Shown here: piece by piece, positions 31,962 through 43,371 of the stretch
Numbering within the stretch: the first letter of the stretch is position 1
Layout of the letters: each line of letters starts with the position of its first letter
Program-made: the position numbers and the translations under genes
The notes under the pieces: generated by a model
Databases searched by the model: none
Seen by the model: only the letters and a program-made list of their open reading frames with translations
Told to the model about the DNA's origin: nothing
Assembly (NCBI RefSeq): GCF_022458985.1
Contig: NC_061770.1
Location: 1 to 64,000 of the forward strand
Origin: Mugil cephalus
Lineage: Eukaryota > Chordata > Actinopteri > Mugiliformes > Mugilidae
Direction: 5' to 3'
DNA: 64,000 bases

Positions 31962-32540
31962 CAGTGCGTTTACATGCACGTGAAAAAAAAATAATTATTA
32001 ATCGGACAATAACAGGAGAACTTAAGTGCATGTAACACGTTACTCCGATTAAAATCAGAGTTCTCATTATCCGATTGAGACACCCAGAGATTTTCATCGG
32101 ATAATGCGTGTGCGCATGCTCCACCACCGCTGCGCTGGCGTGTGACCCCGGAACAAACATGTCCAAGAAAGCCGGGCGTAGAAGAAGAAGTAGAGAAACG
32201 GAGCCGTCTGAGGGATAGCGCGCATCGTACCTGCATCAGGAGTAGCGCAAACATTACGTACAAGATTAAAAAATGTACTATTATCCGTCTGGTTGTTATT
32301 TGAAATGCCGGTCTGCCGCATGAACGACTCTTGTTAATTATATCACGTAATAAGTCACCCGGAAATCGGGCCGTATTAACATGGTATTATCCCGCTGAAA
32401 AGACACGTATCGCCACCTAGTGTGGAAGAGGAAAGCAGTTATTCGATTTTCTTGCGCTGCATGTAAACTGGGACAAGGACTGTAGTGAGAAAGTCGAATT
32501 TTGAGCATAGCTCGATTGAGCTCTGCATGTAAACGCACTG
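31962..32540. mobile_element. hAT-type MITE with CAGTGCGTTTACATGCA ends
   Basis: Left end CAGTGCGTTTACATGCACGT and right end (inverse) CAGTGCGTTTACATGCAGAG are terminal inverted repeats. The interior has GATTAAAATCAGAG-type inverted words and no transposase. The flanks share an 18-bp near-repeat (ATGCCTTCCGGTTACACT and ATGCCTTCCGTTTACACT) rather than a clean 8-bp duplication. Confidence 0.75.
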
Positions 32541-32559
32541 ACTGAAATGCCTTCCGTTT

Positions 32560-33612
32560 ACACTAAAATCTCAGTAGTGTGTGTGAGAGTGTTACACTAG
32601 TGTGTGTGTGGAAGCATTTCACATGTGTGTATGAGAGCATAACATTCCAGTTGTATGTGTGAGAGCATTTCATATGTGTGTATGCAGGGCCGGCTCTCGG
32701 CATAGGCAATATAGGCGGTCGCCTAGAGCGCCATCTCCTGGAGTGGCGCCGCCAGGTACCCTTGGCCTCGAGGGGAAAAAAAAATAAAACAATAAATATA
32801 ACCGAAAGAGAAGAAGAGAAAGTTGCAATATAAAGGTAACATCAGGCTGTACCATTTTTTTAAATTATGGAGTTTTGTGTGAAGACGCTTTATTTGTGCT
32901 AGCTCACTAGCACATATTTCTGCATGCTGGCTATACCGTGTTTAATGTGAAATGCACATTGCATTGGCGCTGTTTATGTTTGTGATGAGTTTTCATTAGT
33001 TTTCTACACAGTTATCATCTGGTCCTTTATGTCCAGTCTGATTTTGTATTTTATTTCAGTTTCATCACGTCATCATTATGTTTGGTCGAGCTGAAAATTA
33101 ATTTTACCACAGTCATCACTAGTATTAACAACAGTGTGCCCACTGACACAGTTGCTGCTGCTGGTGCTTAGCTCTCCTACTGTCTTATCGCGTTTGATAT
33201 TGTGCTGAAATTCAGTAGCCAAGTGATGAAAATGCAAGCTGCAGCAGGTTATTTATTTATTTTTTTCTTATTACTTGATTTGTTTGTAATGTAATATGTT
33301 TACTCTGTCTAGATGCACTCAGAAAATGTTTACAGACACCTCAAACAACTTCTGGAGAGGGGCCTTCTGATCACACATCCACAGAAACACCACTCCCTGA
33401 AGCATGTAAGTTTATCCAATTGTTTGTGGGGGTGCCGGAGAGTAATCTCGCCTAGGGCACTAAATTAGGTAGAGCTGTGTGTATGAGAGCATTTCACTTG
33501 TGTGTTTGAGAGCATTTCATATGTGTATGAGAGCATTTCACTAGTGTGTCAGAGAGCAAAACATTTCAGTTGTGTGTGTGAGATCATTTCAGTAGTGTGT
33601 GTGAACGGTAAT
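32560..33612 (+). repeat. GTGTGTGAGAGCATTTCA minisatellite, split by a hAT MITE
   Basis: Irregular units of about 27 bp (TGTGTGTGAGAGCATTTCAC then TAG...) run from 32576 to 32684 and resume from 33478 to 33605, interrupted by the element at 32685-33477. Confidence 0.75.
32685..33477. mobile_element. Non-autonomous hAT element, 793 bp
   Basis: Starts CAGGGCCGGCTCTCGGCATA and ends in a degenerate ...CGCCTAGGGCACTAAATTAG...GAGCTG, the known layout of a fish hAT family. It is flanked by a perfect 8-bp duplication TGTGTATG (32677-32684 and 33478-33485). No transposase. Confidence 0.85.
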
Positions 33613-33867
33613 TATGAATAATGTCCCCGATGGCCCCCCATATACCTCCCTCCCTCTCATTCACATTTCTCCTTCTCCCTGCTTCTTTGTCTTAACCCCC
33701 CTCTGTTTTTAAAGAACTGTTTGATGTCCATGACGCCAACCAAGCTGTCTGCTGACAGTACAGTGTTTTTGTAAATTCACAATTTTCCATTTGTAAAAAC
33801 AAAAAAGCCATTTGTAAAACTAAAAATTCTGTTAGTGAAGTATTACTTAGCGTTTGTGGATCATCAA

Positions 33868-33903
<36 letters not shown>
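33868..33903. repeat. CA microsatellite
   Basis: An uninterrupted (CA)n run of about 18 units. Confidence 0.97.
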
Positions 33904-33905
<2 letters not shown>

Positions 33906-34283
33906 CTCTTTCCTCATTTACGCATTTTTGAGACGTTCTTGTCGAAGATCCACACAGATCCACAGACAAATAGCTTGTGATTGAAATGGCCTGCCCTCCT
34001 CACCAGTAGGGGGCAGTGTTAGTCCTGGGTGGGAAGATGGAAGAGAGTAACAAATAGGCCATGCCCCCAAACCACCAGCGGTAAATACACCCCCCCCCCC
34101 ACCCCCATCAGAGTTTATTTTATGTTGAAAGCATTAATTAGATGGAAAACGGGTGAAATGACTACTGCAAGTCAGGCGGGCAGACACATAATGACGTTGC
34201 CGAACATTGATGATGATTGAAATACACGTGAGTACGTCCCATCAATACATGGTACCAGGAGAAAATAAATACCCCGACCAAAA

Positions 34284-35230
34284 ATGAACTTTGTACTACA
34301 ACAAGAGGAGGTGAAGTTGACTGAAAACGTCGACAAAAATTGGAAAGTATTCAAACAAAGTTTTGAACTGTATGTACTGGCCATCGGACTGGACGGCAAC
34401 GACAAGCGGAAGATAGCACTGTTGCTAATAGTGGCAGGCCGCAGCACACTGGACGTGTACAACACGTTTGTCTTCACAGACGACCAAAAAAATAAGTTCA
34501 ATGTGGTCATGGCAAAATTCGAGGAGTACTGCACGCTAAGAAATAATGAGACATATGAGCGATATGCTTTCAGCAACGGTGCGACTCTGAGCCGATTGAA
34601 CAGTATGTTACAGACCTCAGGCTGAAAAGTCAGTCATGCAACTTTGGCACGTTATGTGATTCAATGATACGTGACCAGATCGTGATTGGTGTACTGGACA
34701 ATAGAGTGAGAATACATTTATTGAAAGAGACTGATCTTATGCTTGAAAAAGCTATGAAAATCTGCTAAGCTTCAGAGAGTGCGAAGGCGCAGATAGAAAC
34801 ATTCAGCAGCGCGGGTGACACTGTGGAAGTGAACGTGGTGCGAGGATGTCCGCAAAGAAAACAGACCCGAAGTCAAAGCCTCAGCCAGAGAGGGGGAGCT
34901 GCGAGAGGTATGGGCAGAGACACGCACTGAGGCAGTGTCCAGCTTTCGGGAAAGACTGCAGGAAATGTGTCAGAAAGAATCATTTCGCCAAATGCTGTTT
35001 CTCCAAGAAGAAAGTGCAGCTTGTGGAAAGGCAGAGCGACACAGAGGACGACGAGGAGAAGGCGTTCTTCACGGGTGCGGTCGAGGAGGCACAGACGATT
35101 TCAAAGGGTGAGTGGATACCTCACCTAGACTTTAAAAGACTGAAAAACAAATCCAAGGTGAGAGACAAAAAGATAGCCCTAAGAACATATGAGGACACTC
35201 CTATACCCAGGGACTGTCTATGGCTGTGAA
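34284..35230 (+). pseudogene. Ty3/gypsy-type gag-like polyprotein start
   Basis: The frame opens MNFVLQQEEVKLTENVDKNW, with FEEYCTLRNNETYERYAF typical of fish Ty3/gypsy-type Gag. A stop follows the frame at 34625. A second frame (34846-35229) contains a nucleocapsid-like knuckle, CERYGQRHALRQC, then CRKCVRKNHFAKCC. Just upstream, TGGTACCAGGAG (34250-34261) could be a primer-binding site, with a candidate LTR end ...CA before it, but no second LTR was found. The reading frame is broken and runs into an L2 LINE at about 35230. Confidence 0.75.
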
Positions 35231-38200
35231 AAGGATTTAAAGGGCACTACTTTAATTCGTTTGAAAGCCTTACTCTTAGTCTTGCTCATTCAGACTGGAA
35301 AACACAAAAAACAATTCTCTTTGTTGTGGTGTATCACCCACCTGCTCTTTACTCAGAAATTTTAGCTGAATTCTCAGAGTTTCTATGTGATTTAGTGTCA
35401 TTATAATAAGTCATTATAATAGGTGACTTTAACATCCATGTTGATGTTAGCAGTGACAGTCTTTTCAGTCTCTTCATTTATGTCATTACTAGACTCAATT
35501 GGCTTTTCTCTGAATGTAAATGGTTCAATTCACTGTTTCAATCACACCTTAGATCTTGTACTAATTTATGGCATAGAAACTGAAGGTCTAACCGTATATT
35601 CTCACAACCCTCTATTGTCCGATCATTCTCTTGTAACATTTGAATTTACTGTAAGTAATTACACAGAAATTAGATAGAAAGAAGATATTTCGTTATGGTA
35701 GACACTTATCCGATGATGCTATAACTAGATAAGGAATTAATACCTTCAGTATTTACCTCAGTGCCTTATGTTAGTGATGTGAATGTCAGCAACCACAATC
35801 TAACTCACACAATCACAAATAGATTATTTTGTTGACAGCACGACAGCATCGCGTAGTACAACCCTAAATCTAGTTGCTCCTCTGAAAAAGAAGGTGGTAA
35901 ATTGAAGGAAGGTAGCTCCATGGTATAATTCACAGTTGCGTAGTTCAAAGCAGGCAGTTTGAAAGCTGGAAAAATTTGGCATTCCACTAGTTCTGAAGAA
36001 GCTCACATAGCCTGGAAAGATAGTTTAACAACTTATAAAAAAAAACTCTTAAGATTAGAACAGCATATTATTCTTCATTAATAGAAGAAAACAAGAACAA
36101 CCCCAGATTTCTTTTTAGCACTGTAGCCAGGCTGACAAAGAGTCACAGCTCTGTTGAGCCATCTATTCCTTCAGACCTCAGCAGTAATGATTTCATGAGC
36201 TTCTTTACTGATAAAATTGTTGGCATTAGAGATAAAATCCATCTGTCAAAGATGTAAGTACAGTGGCATTAGAAACCTTTGTGGGACCTAGTCAATATTT
36301 GGATTCTTTCTCTCTAATTGATCTTCCTGACCTCACTTCAGTTATTACAGCATCTAAACCATCAACTTGTCTTCTAGACCCCATCCCGACTAAGTTGCTC
36401 AAGGAGGTTTTTCCATTAATTAATACCTCCATATTAAATCAGATAAACTTATCTTTATTAACAGGATATGTGCCCCAGTCTTTTAAAACTGCTGTAATTA
36501 AACCATTACTTAAAAAACCCACTCTTGACCCAGATGTTTTAGCCAACTATAGGCTTTTTATGTCTAAAGTTTTAGAAAGGGTTGTAGACAATCAGTTGGT
36601 TGATCATTTAAACAGGAATGGTTTGTTTGAAGAGTTTCTGTCAGATTTTAGAGCTCATCATAGTACAGAAACAACTCTTATTAAAGTTACCAATGATCTT
36701 CTCATGGCTTCAGATTATGGACTTGTCTCTATATTTGTCCTGCTCGATCTTAGTGCTGCATTTGACACTATTGATCACAGTATTCTACTACAGAGAAAGT
36801 GTGATCAAGATTACAGGAATTGCACTAGACTAGTTTTAATCATATCTGTCAGACAGATTCCAGTTTGTCCATGTAAACAACAATTCTTCTATATATATCA
36901 AAGTAAGCTATGGAGTTCCTCAGGGTTCTGTGCTAGGACCAATATTATTCACATTATATATGCTTCCCTTAGGCAATATTATTAGAAAGCACGGCATAAA
37001 CTTCCATTGCTACGCAGATGATACCCAGCTATATTTATCCATGAAACCAGATGAAACTAATCAGCTGGTTAAACTCCAAGCATGCCTGAAAGACATAAAG
37101 GCTTGGATGACCTGTAATTTTCTACTTTTAAACTCAGACAAAACAGAAGTTATTGTATTTGTCTCTAAAAATGTCAGAGATTCATTATATAATCACCTGC
37201 TTTTGTTGGATGGTATTACCTCCAGTACTACTGTGAAAAACCTTGGTGTTATATTTGACCAGGATATGTCCTTTAATACTCACATAAAGCAGGTGACCAG
37301 GACTGCTTTCTTTCACTTTTGTAGCATCATCAAAATTAGGAACATCCTTTCTCAGAGTGATGCGGAAAAACTAGTTCATGCATTTGTGTCTTCTTGGCTG
37401 GATTATTGTAACTCGTTACTGTCTGGCTGTCCAAGTAGCTCTTTAAAAAGCCTCCAATTGATTCAAAACGCTGAAGCAAGAGCACTGACAAGAATTAGCA
37501 AGAGAGATCATATTACTCGCTATTATTCGCTTCTCTTCATTGACTCCCTTTAAAATCTAGAATTGAATTTAAAATCCTCCTCCTTACATACAAGGCCCTG
37601 AAAGGCCTAGCTCCATCATATATGAAAGACCTCATAGTACCATACTGTCCCAACAGATCACTACGATCTCTAAGTGCAGGTCTACTTGTGGTTCCTAGAG
37701 TTTCTAAAAGTAGAATGGGAGGTAGAGCCTTCAGGTATCAGGCTCCTCTCCTATGGAACCAGCTCCCAGTTTGGGTTCGGGAGGCAGACACGGTCTCTAT
37801 GTTTAAGGTCAGGCTTAAGACTTTCCTTTTTGACAAAGCTTATAGTTAAGGCTGTACTTAACCATCCCTTAGTTATGCTGCTATAGGCCTAGGCTGCAGG
37901 GGGACGATGCACTGAGGACATGTCCTCTCCTCTTTATTCTCTGGCTCCGGTCCTCTAATATCTTGTCATTTTATTTTCTATCTCTTATAATTTACTAACC
38001 ACTGTGTCTCACTCTCTCCCCTCCCCCTCAATCTTCTTGTGAGGGTCTCTGGTCTGGAGTGGTGAATATCTGACCTGTGGAGTTCTAAGCTACATCTGCT
38101 GTCATGGCCTCATCAACCAGCCCAGTCTTCATGGTCTGGAGTGCTGTGTATCAGACCTGTGGAGCTCCATAAACTTCATCTGCGTCGTCATGGCCTCCTC

Positions 38201-38581
38201 CAGTTACCCATTCCTACCTAGATGAACATTTCACCAACCTGATCTAAGATTCCAGTTATACTCACAAACTGCCTCACAGGTCATCAGTTATGTGTTACAT
38301 TACTAGATCCCACATGTTTCCTTCAGCTTGATGTATGCATCTATGACAGAAGTTTGTTTATCTTGTTTCTCCTGTTCTTCTTCTCTGTTTCTACCTGGCT
38401 GGCCTTCGGCAGATGGGTCCCTCCATATGAGCTAGGTTCTGCTCAAGGTTTCTTCCTGTTAAAAGGGAGTTTTCCCTCAGGCTTGCTCTGGAGGTTGCAG
38501 GCTGGTTTTTGTGAAGCGTCTTGAGACGATTTGTATTGTTATTGGCGCTATATAAATAAAACTGAATTGAGTTGAATTGAA
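35230..38581 (+). pseudogene. L2-clade LINE, near full coding span, degraded
   Basis: The endonuclease part (35300-35680) includes VVYHPPALYSEIL, IIIGDFNIHVDV and DHSLVTFEF. The RT (36263-37550) includes [42 protein letters not shown] (motif A) and [12 protein letters not shown] (catalytic box, about 37013-37050), then [24 protein letters not shown] and [20 protein letters not shown]. The C-terminus (37700-37850) has GGRAFRYQAPLLWNQLPVWV and MFKVRLKTFLFDKAY. The 3' end carries GGCGCTATATAAATAAAACT followed by an ATTGA-type tail. Several frameshifts are present. It occupies the place where the Ty3/gypsy pol gene should be. Confidence 0.88.
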
Positions 38582-38583
38582 CT

Positions 38584-39440
38584 ACTGAAGAAATCGTGCA
38601 AATCCATGTAGACTCTGTCAGAGCACAAATGCCAGTGTCAGGCTTAAAATGGTCAGAAATAGCCAAACAAATGCAAAGGGATGAAACATTAGAAAGAGTG
38701 ATGGAACAGATAAACCTACCAGGCCAAGTTAAACTGGACAAGTCATACCAACACTTCAAAGGGGAACTGTCAGTGCTAGACGGTGTTCTTATAGAAGGCA
38801 CCAGGATTGTTATTCCTAACACATTGACAACTAAGAATAGAAAAATACAAGAGACGTGCAAGAAACCTATTGTATTGGCTGTACATGAATAGAGACATTG
38901 AGACCTACATCCAGCACTGTGACACTTGCCAGCGCCACAGTGCCCAAAGAGTCGATGAGGTCACACGACATGCCGAGAAGTCTCAGGAGCCGAGGAGAAA
39001 AGTTGGGATGGATCTTTTTTCATCTTAAAGGCAAGGACTACCAGTTAGTCATGGACTATCATTTCAACTACCCAGAATTCACATGTCTGAGTGACACAAC
39101 TGCAGAGGAAGTTGTGACACACACAAAAGCAATCTTTGCACGCCATGGGATTCCTGTGACTGTGATAAGTGACAATGGACCACAATTCTCAAGCCAATGC
39201 TTTAAGGACTTTACAGGAAAGTATGGTTTTGAGCATGTGCCCTTGAGCCCTTCTCTATCCGCAATCGAATGTATTAGCAGACAAGGGAGTGCAGATAGTG
39301 AAGCGTATTCTGAAAGAAGCTGCAGAAAATACAGAAGATCCACACCTTGCTATCCTGAACTGCAGGGCATCACCACTTGAAAATGGGCTTTCACCAGCCG
39401 AAATGCACACACATGTCAAGGGTGTTATGTTCTAAACAGT
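38584..39440 (+). pseudogene. Ty3/gypsy-type pol remnant: integrase region
   Basis: Reading resumes right after the LINE tail with EEIVQIHVDSVRAQMPVSG and a linker. Integrase pieces follow in shifting frames: CDTCQRHSAQ (zinc-binding region), VGMDLF (first catalytic D), YQLVMDYHFNYPEF, VISDNGPQFSS (second D) and GVQIVKRILKEA. At the position of the third acidic residue (usually E before KG) the codon encodes D. Protease, reverse transcriptase and most of RNase H are missing. Non-functional. Confidence 0.75.
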
Positions 39441-39540
39441 TGAAGTGCCTGAAAGGAAATTGTGTTAAGATGAAGTGGTAAAATGTTAGTAAATTGTGAA
39501 TTTGATTTAAAAGGAATTTATTTGTCTTGGACAATATATT

Positions 39541-39816
39541 TCAGTTTAAGCTGGGAAAGTACATTAACAAGAACAGATTCATTTCCTGAAGAAATGATTT
39601 AAGCTTAAAGCTGTATGTACAAGAAGACTTTGAAAACAAGAAGATGTATTGAGATGTAATGATCAGTGTTACCAATAATTGAAAGCCAAATTTGGCCATT
39701 TCAGCCACGATCTGCTGGAAAACCGTATCATTCTGAGAGGTCCCGTCAAACTCTCGCTGTATACTGTTTTCTCCCAACAAGAACATAAAAGCCCTCATCT
39801 CCGGGTTGGTCCACAA
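39541..39816 (-). pseudogene. PIF/Harbinger-type Myb/SANT-like domain remnant
   Basis: The minus-strand frame begins MWTNPEMRAFMFLLGENSIQ and continues REFDGTSQNDTVFQQI then AEMAKFGF, the usual pattern of the Myb/SANT-like DNA-binding protein of fish Harbinger elements (W at the start, IQ-E-DG, conserved GF). Only the first helix-turn-helix half is clear. The nuclease gene is absent. Confidence 0.6.
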
Positions 39817-40138
39817 CTAAATTACTTTTCCAGTCATCATTTAAAAAATGTACCGACACGAGTGCAGAAAGTTGAAAGTGAGCAACTTACTGCTAGTCAA
39901 AAACACTCATCTCTCTAGTCAAAACCAAAACAACGCACTGCTTTTTGTAAGCAGCCTTCTACGTCACATTTTCGGCCCAAATTTGCCTACCGACCACAGA
40001 GGAGGTACTAAAAGGATCCAGAAAAGTATTCCTTTGGCCTTGTTCTGTGGCAACAAATTTATGGAGTGTGAAAGCGAAAACCAGACAGTCACCTTTCTTA
40101 AAATGCCCATCTGTCAATAAACACAGGAAATGTATCTA

Positions 40139-40144
40139 AATGTA

Positions 40145-40179
<35 letters not shown>

Positions 40180-40202
40180 ATATATATATATATATATATA
40201 TA
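40139..40202. repeat. TATC and TA microsatellites
   Basis: (TATC)n changing into (TA)n. Confidence 0.95.
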
Positions 40203-40882
40203 TGGATACCTCAGAACATAAATCAAAACAATATCCAATCTCAAGCTGGTCGACCCATCAGACCCTCCATTGGACCTCTCCCTACCTAACATCACTCTCC
40301 CTAAACACTAAAAGAAAAGAAAACAGCTGAGGTTCCAATACATGCACTCTCTTAGCAAATACATATAAATAATATACATTGCAACAAACTTTCAATGTTG
40401 ACAAGACAAAAGTATGTTGCACTGTAATTCTTTCCCACTTCTTTTCCCACTGGCAGTGCAAGGCTTCATCACAGTGTCCTTGTTGAGGGTCCTTCAGTCC
40501 CCTCTTGTCATCCATAGTCAGGAGTCTGATTCTCTCCAGAACCTTCAGATCCCCAAACATCCAGGTTCTCGCAATGATCTTCCTTCACTATCCTTCTAGG
40601 AGGAGAAAAGACAGCACAGCAGTATTTTTCCAAACATTAAAAGCACATCATAACCTACGATCCAATTTAGACCCCATTTAGACCAACTTCAATCCCCAAT
40701 TTTGTCAGATTAATTTCACAATTTTATTCACAAACCCCTTCCCGTTATCCAAAGATATTCGATCAGGAAGTCCCCTCCTGTTTAAGATGTTGCACCTCGC
40801 TCTACCTTCAACTGCTTATCCACCTCAGAAACAGCTTCCTGCATTAAGACCACATCTTTCAATGTAATCTTATCCTCCAAAT
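40203..40882. other. Unassigned; possible 3' part of the retrovirus-like element
   Basis: Lies downstream (minus direction) of the RNase H remnant. No integrase motif, env or second LTR was recognised. Confidence 0.3.
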
Positions 40883-41420
40883 CTACTTCCTGTGTGACCA
40901 GAAAACTTTCCCCAACTTCTCAGCTCCTCCCACTGCTATTGCAGCTTCATCAGCCACTTTATTACCATGAGTGACTCTTGACACATCCTTCTTATGTGCT
41001 GCACATTTAGCGATTGCTATTTCTTCAGGTTTCATCATAGCATGGAGAAGTTTCATTATCTGAGTGTGGTGCTGTATTGGAGAACCATCTGTTTTCTTAA
41101 ACCCTCGATTTTTCCCCACTGATCCAAACAAATGACACACATTATGAGCCTATGCAGAATCTATATAGACTGTTACGCGCTTACCTTATTAAAAAACAAG
41201 CTTCAGTTAACCCCACCAATTCAGCAAGCTGTGCTGATGCAGGATGGTATCACTACAGTGGACTGATTGGTCCCCAGTCTGCCTCACACTGACCTTAGCC
41301 TTGAGCATTTCTCTGCTTCTTGAACACCATCATGTAATTCACCCTTTTCTGGAGTTGGCAAATTCTTAGCTGGATTTACCTCAACACAACTCATTAATGT
41401 GACATCTTCCTGTTCTAAAA
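40883..41420 (-). pseudogene. Endogenous-retrovirus-like RNase H remnant
   Basis: On the minus strand, from 41420, pieces such as NPAKNLPTPEKGELHD and LAELVGLTEACF precede a frame (41140-40883) with CHLFGSVGKNRGFKKTDGSP, IAIAKCAAHKKD and GNKVADEAA. This is the RNase H part of a gammaretrovirus-like pol (YTDSRYAF is degenerate; the H and D near the end are visible). Several stops and frame changes make it a dead copy. Confidence 0.65.
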
Positions 41421-42007
41421 GCCTATAGTCCTATTAAAGTCTAGGCACAGTCAGCATATACTTGCCATAGTTCAAAAGATTTCTGAGACTATGATGAGTA
41501 AGAATTGTCAGTCTGGATATCCCCTCCTTTTATTGTAGTGCATTTATCCAAACATATACGGCATCGATCTATGTCCTCTTCAGCTTCTCTTAAAATCTTC
41601 TCTATAAGCAGATTGTATCTTGGCAAGCTTCAAAAGTGAATCAACAAAGTCTCACTTTACCAATCTTCATCACTATCCTCATTTTCATACTCTTTTTCAC
41701 TTCCACTTTTATCTCTCAGCTCCTTTCTTCTTCCTGTTTTACCTCCTTTTCTTTCCGCTCTGGCCAGTAGTCATCTGACTGCCAGATCATATCCTCCCAT
41801 GGCTTCTTCTTCATCACTCTGATCATCCTCTTCTCCAAAATCCCTCCTTTTAATCCTCAGTTTCCCTCTGGTCTCCAAATGTCTCTAAACATCTCTAAAT
41901 GTCTCTAAACGTGCAGTGTTCTCTCTTTTTATACTTGGAGACATCCTTATAGTCGTCTCTGCTTTTCCCCTTCTATAACTTGCTCCTCCTCAGTCTTAAT
42001 GTGATAA

Positions 42008-42426
42008 TTACCCTCTTGACTGATTACCGGGAGCTGAGGACAAACTTCCCCTCCTTCTCATTCTTATAGGTGGAGGTCTCTGTACTGGAACCACACATGA
42101 GAAACTTGTATCAATCTCTGTCTTTAACCTCTCTCTTTCCTTCATATTCTTTTTTATTCCATCCACAGTTTTCTCTTCACAGTCTTTCTTCATCTCCATC
42201 CATTTTTGTCCCCCCTTCTCAAACAACTGGAGAATGCCAAACTCCTTTCTGTTTATGTCTTTCACCTTTTCTTCCCCTCTTTTCATCTGCCGTATATGTG
42301 GACACAAGCACCTGTATTGTTTTTATTACTTCTGGATTAAAGGTTCCTATCACTGGCCGATGGCTCAATTTCAGGCCAATGCTTACACCCCTCTTTTGTG
42401 ACATTTTTGCAATACCTTTAATTTAA
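42008..42426 (-). pseudogene. Retrovirus-like gag fragment (probable)
   Basis: Two overlapping minus-strand frames (42404-42219, 42307-42008) encode a charged, K/E-rich segment, with SIGLKLSHRPVIGTFNPEVI upstream. Position between the LTR/PBS (49.3 kb) and the RNase H remnant (41 kb) fits gag. No nucleocapsid knuckle was seen. Identification rests mostly on context. Confidence 0.4.
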
Positions 42427-43099
42427 GGATTATTCTTCTGAACTACCTCAACAGGAGTAATTACTTCTGAGTTATCCATCTTTACATAGTAGTGACCCCC
42501 CTTTTATTCCGATTTAACCCAATTAAAAACTATCTTAGCTTTATTCTATTATTATGTTAATTTTAATTGATACACTATTATTATTACTACCTATATTCCC
42601 CAAATTTGCCACACTCAACAAACAACCGATCAAATTGCAAGGTAAAGCTTCCCCAACTCAGCACCACTCAACTCCATTATTTCAACAGTGAGTCGTTGCC
42701 AAGCCTCTTACCACACTACTCAAACAAATGATCATCAACCAATATCAGCAATAACAACCATCAACAAATGTATGCATAGAGGTCAAAGAGCAGGTAGGAA
42801 ATGAGTCTCTGGATAAAATCACACTGGCCTTAATTGCTGGGTTGAGATGCATCTGCCGTCTGCAAGCCTCAAGTCTCTTTGTGAGGTAGACCAGTTGTCC
42901 TCTCCTCTGCCTCCAGACACCCCCCTTGTCCTCTTGCTTCCTTCTTGAACTCTCACCCCATAAAAAGGGACAACACGCAAACAATTTAACATTGTAGAAG
43001 ACCACTACATACAATAAACTCTTCAATGTGACTAACACATTCCTGCATACACTTTCCTCTCTTATTTCTCTGAATATAACGTCCTCTTGCCAGGGCTCA

Positions 43100-43265
43100 T
43101 ATATTTTCAGTTTCCCAAAGTCCTCCAAACAGAGGCTCATAGTATTTTAACCAAAAAAGTCCCCACAAAAGGCTCATGATATTTTATCAAGCGTCCTTTA
43201 AAGGCTAATAATATTTATGAAATGTCCTTAAAAAGGCTCATAATATTTATTAAATACTGAATATG
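43100..43265. repeat. Degenerate tandem repeat, ~45-bp units
   Basis: AGGCTCATAGTATTTT, AGGCTCATGATATTTT, AGGCTAATAATATTTA and AGGCTCATAATATTTA recur at about 45-bp spacing in the remnant of the retrovirus-like element, just before the L1 insertion site. Confidence 0.7.
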
Positions 43266-43371
43266 TAAGTATATTATTATTTTTATCAACTATATCTTTT
43301 ATTTTATTCAACATAAAATCTTTTTTTTTTTTTTATCATTTGTCTGCATTTGTCTGCATAGTTGAACACCA

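Noticed and set aside
31962..32563. 18-bp flanking near-repeat as a target duplication of the CAGTGCG MITE
   Set aside because: It does not directly abut both ends and is too long for a hAT-type 8-bp duplication.
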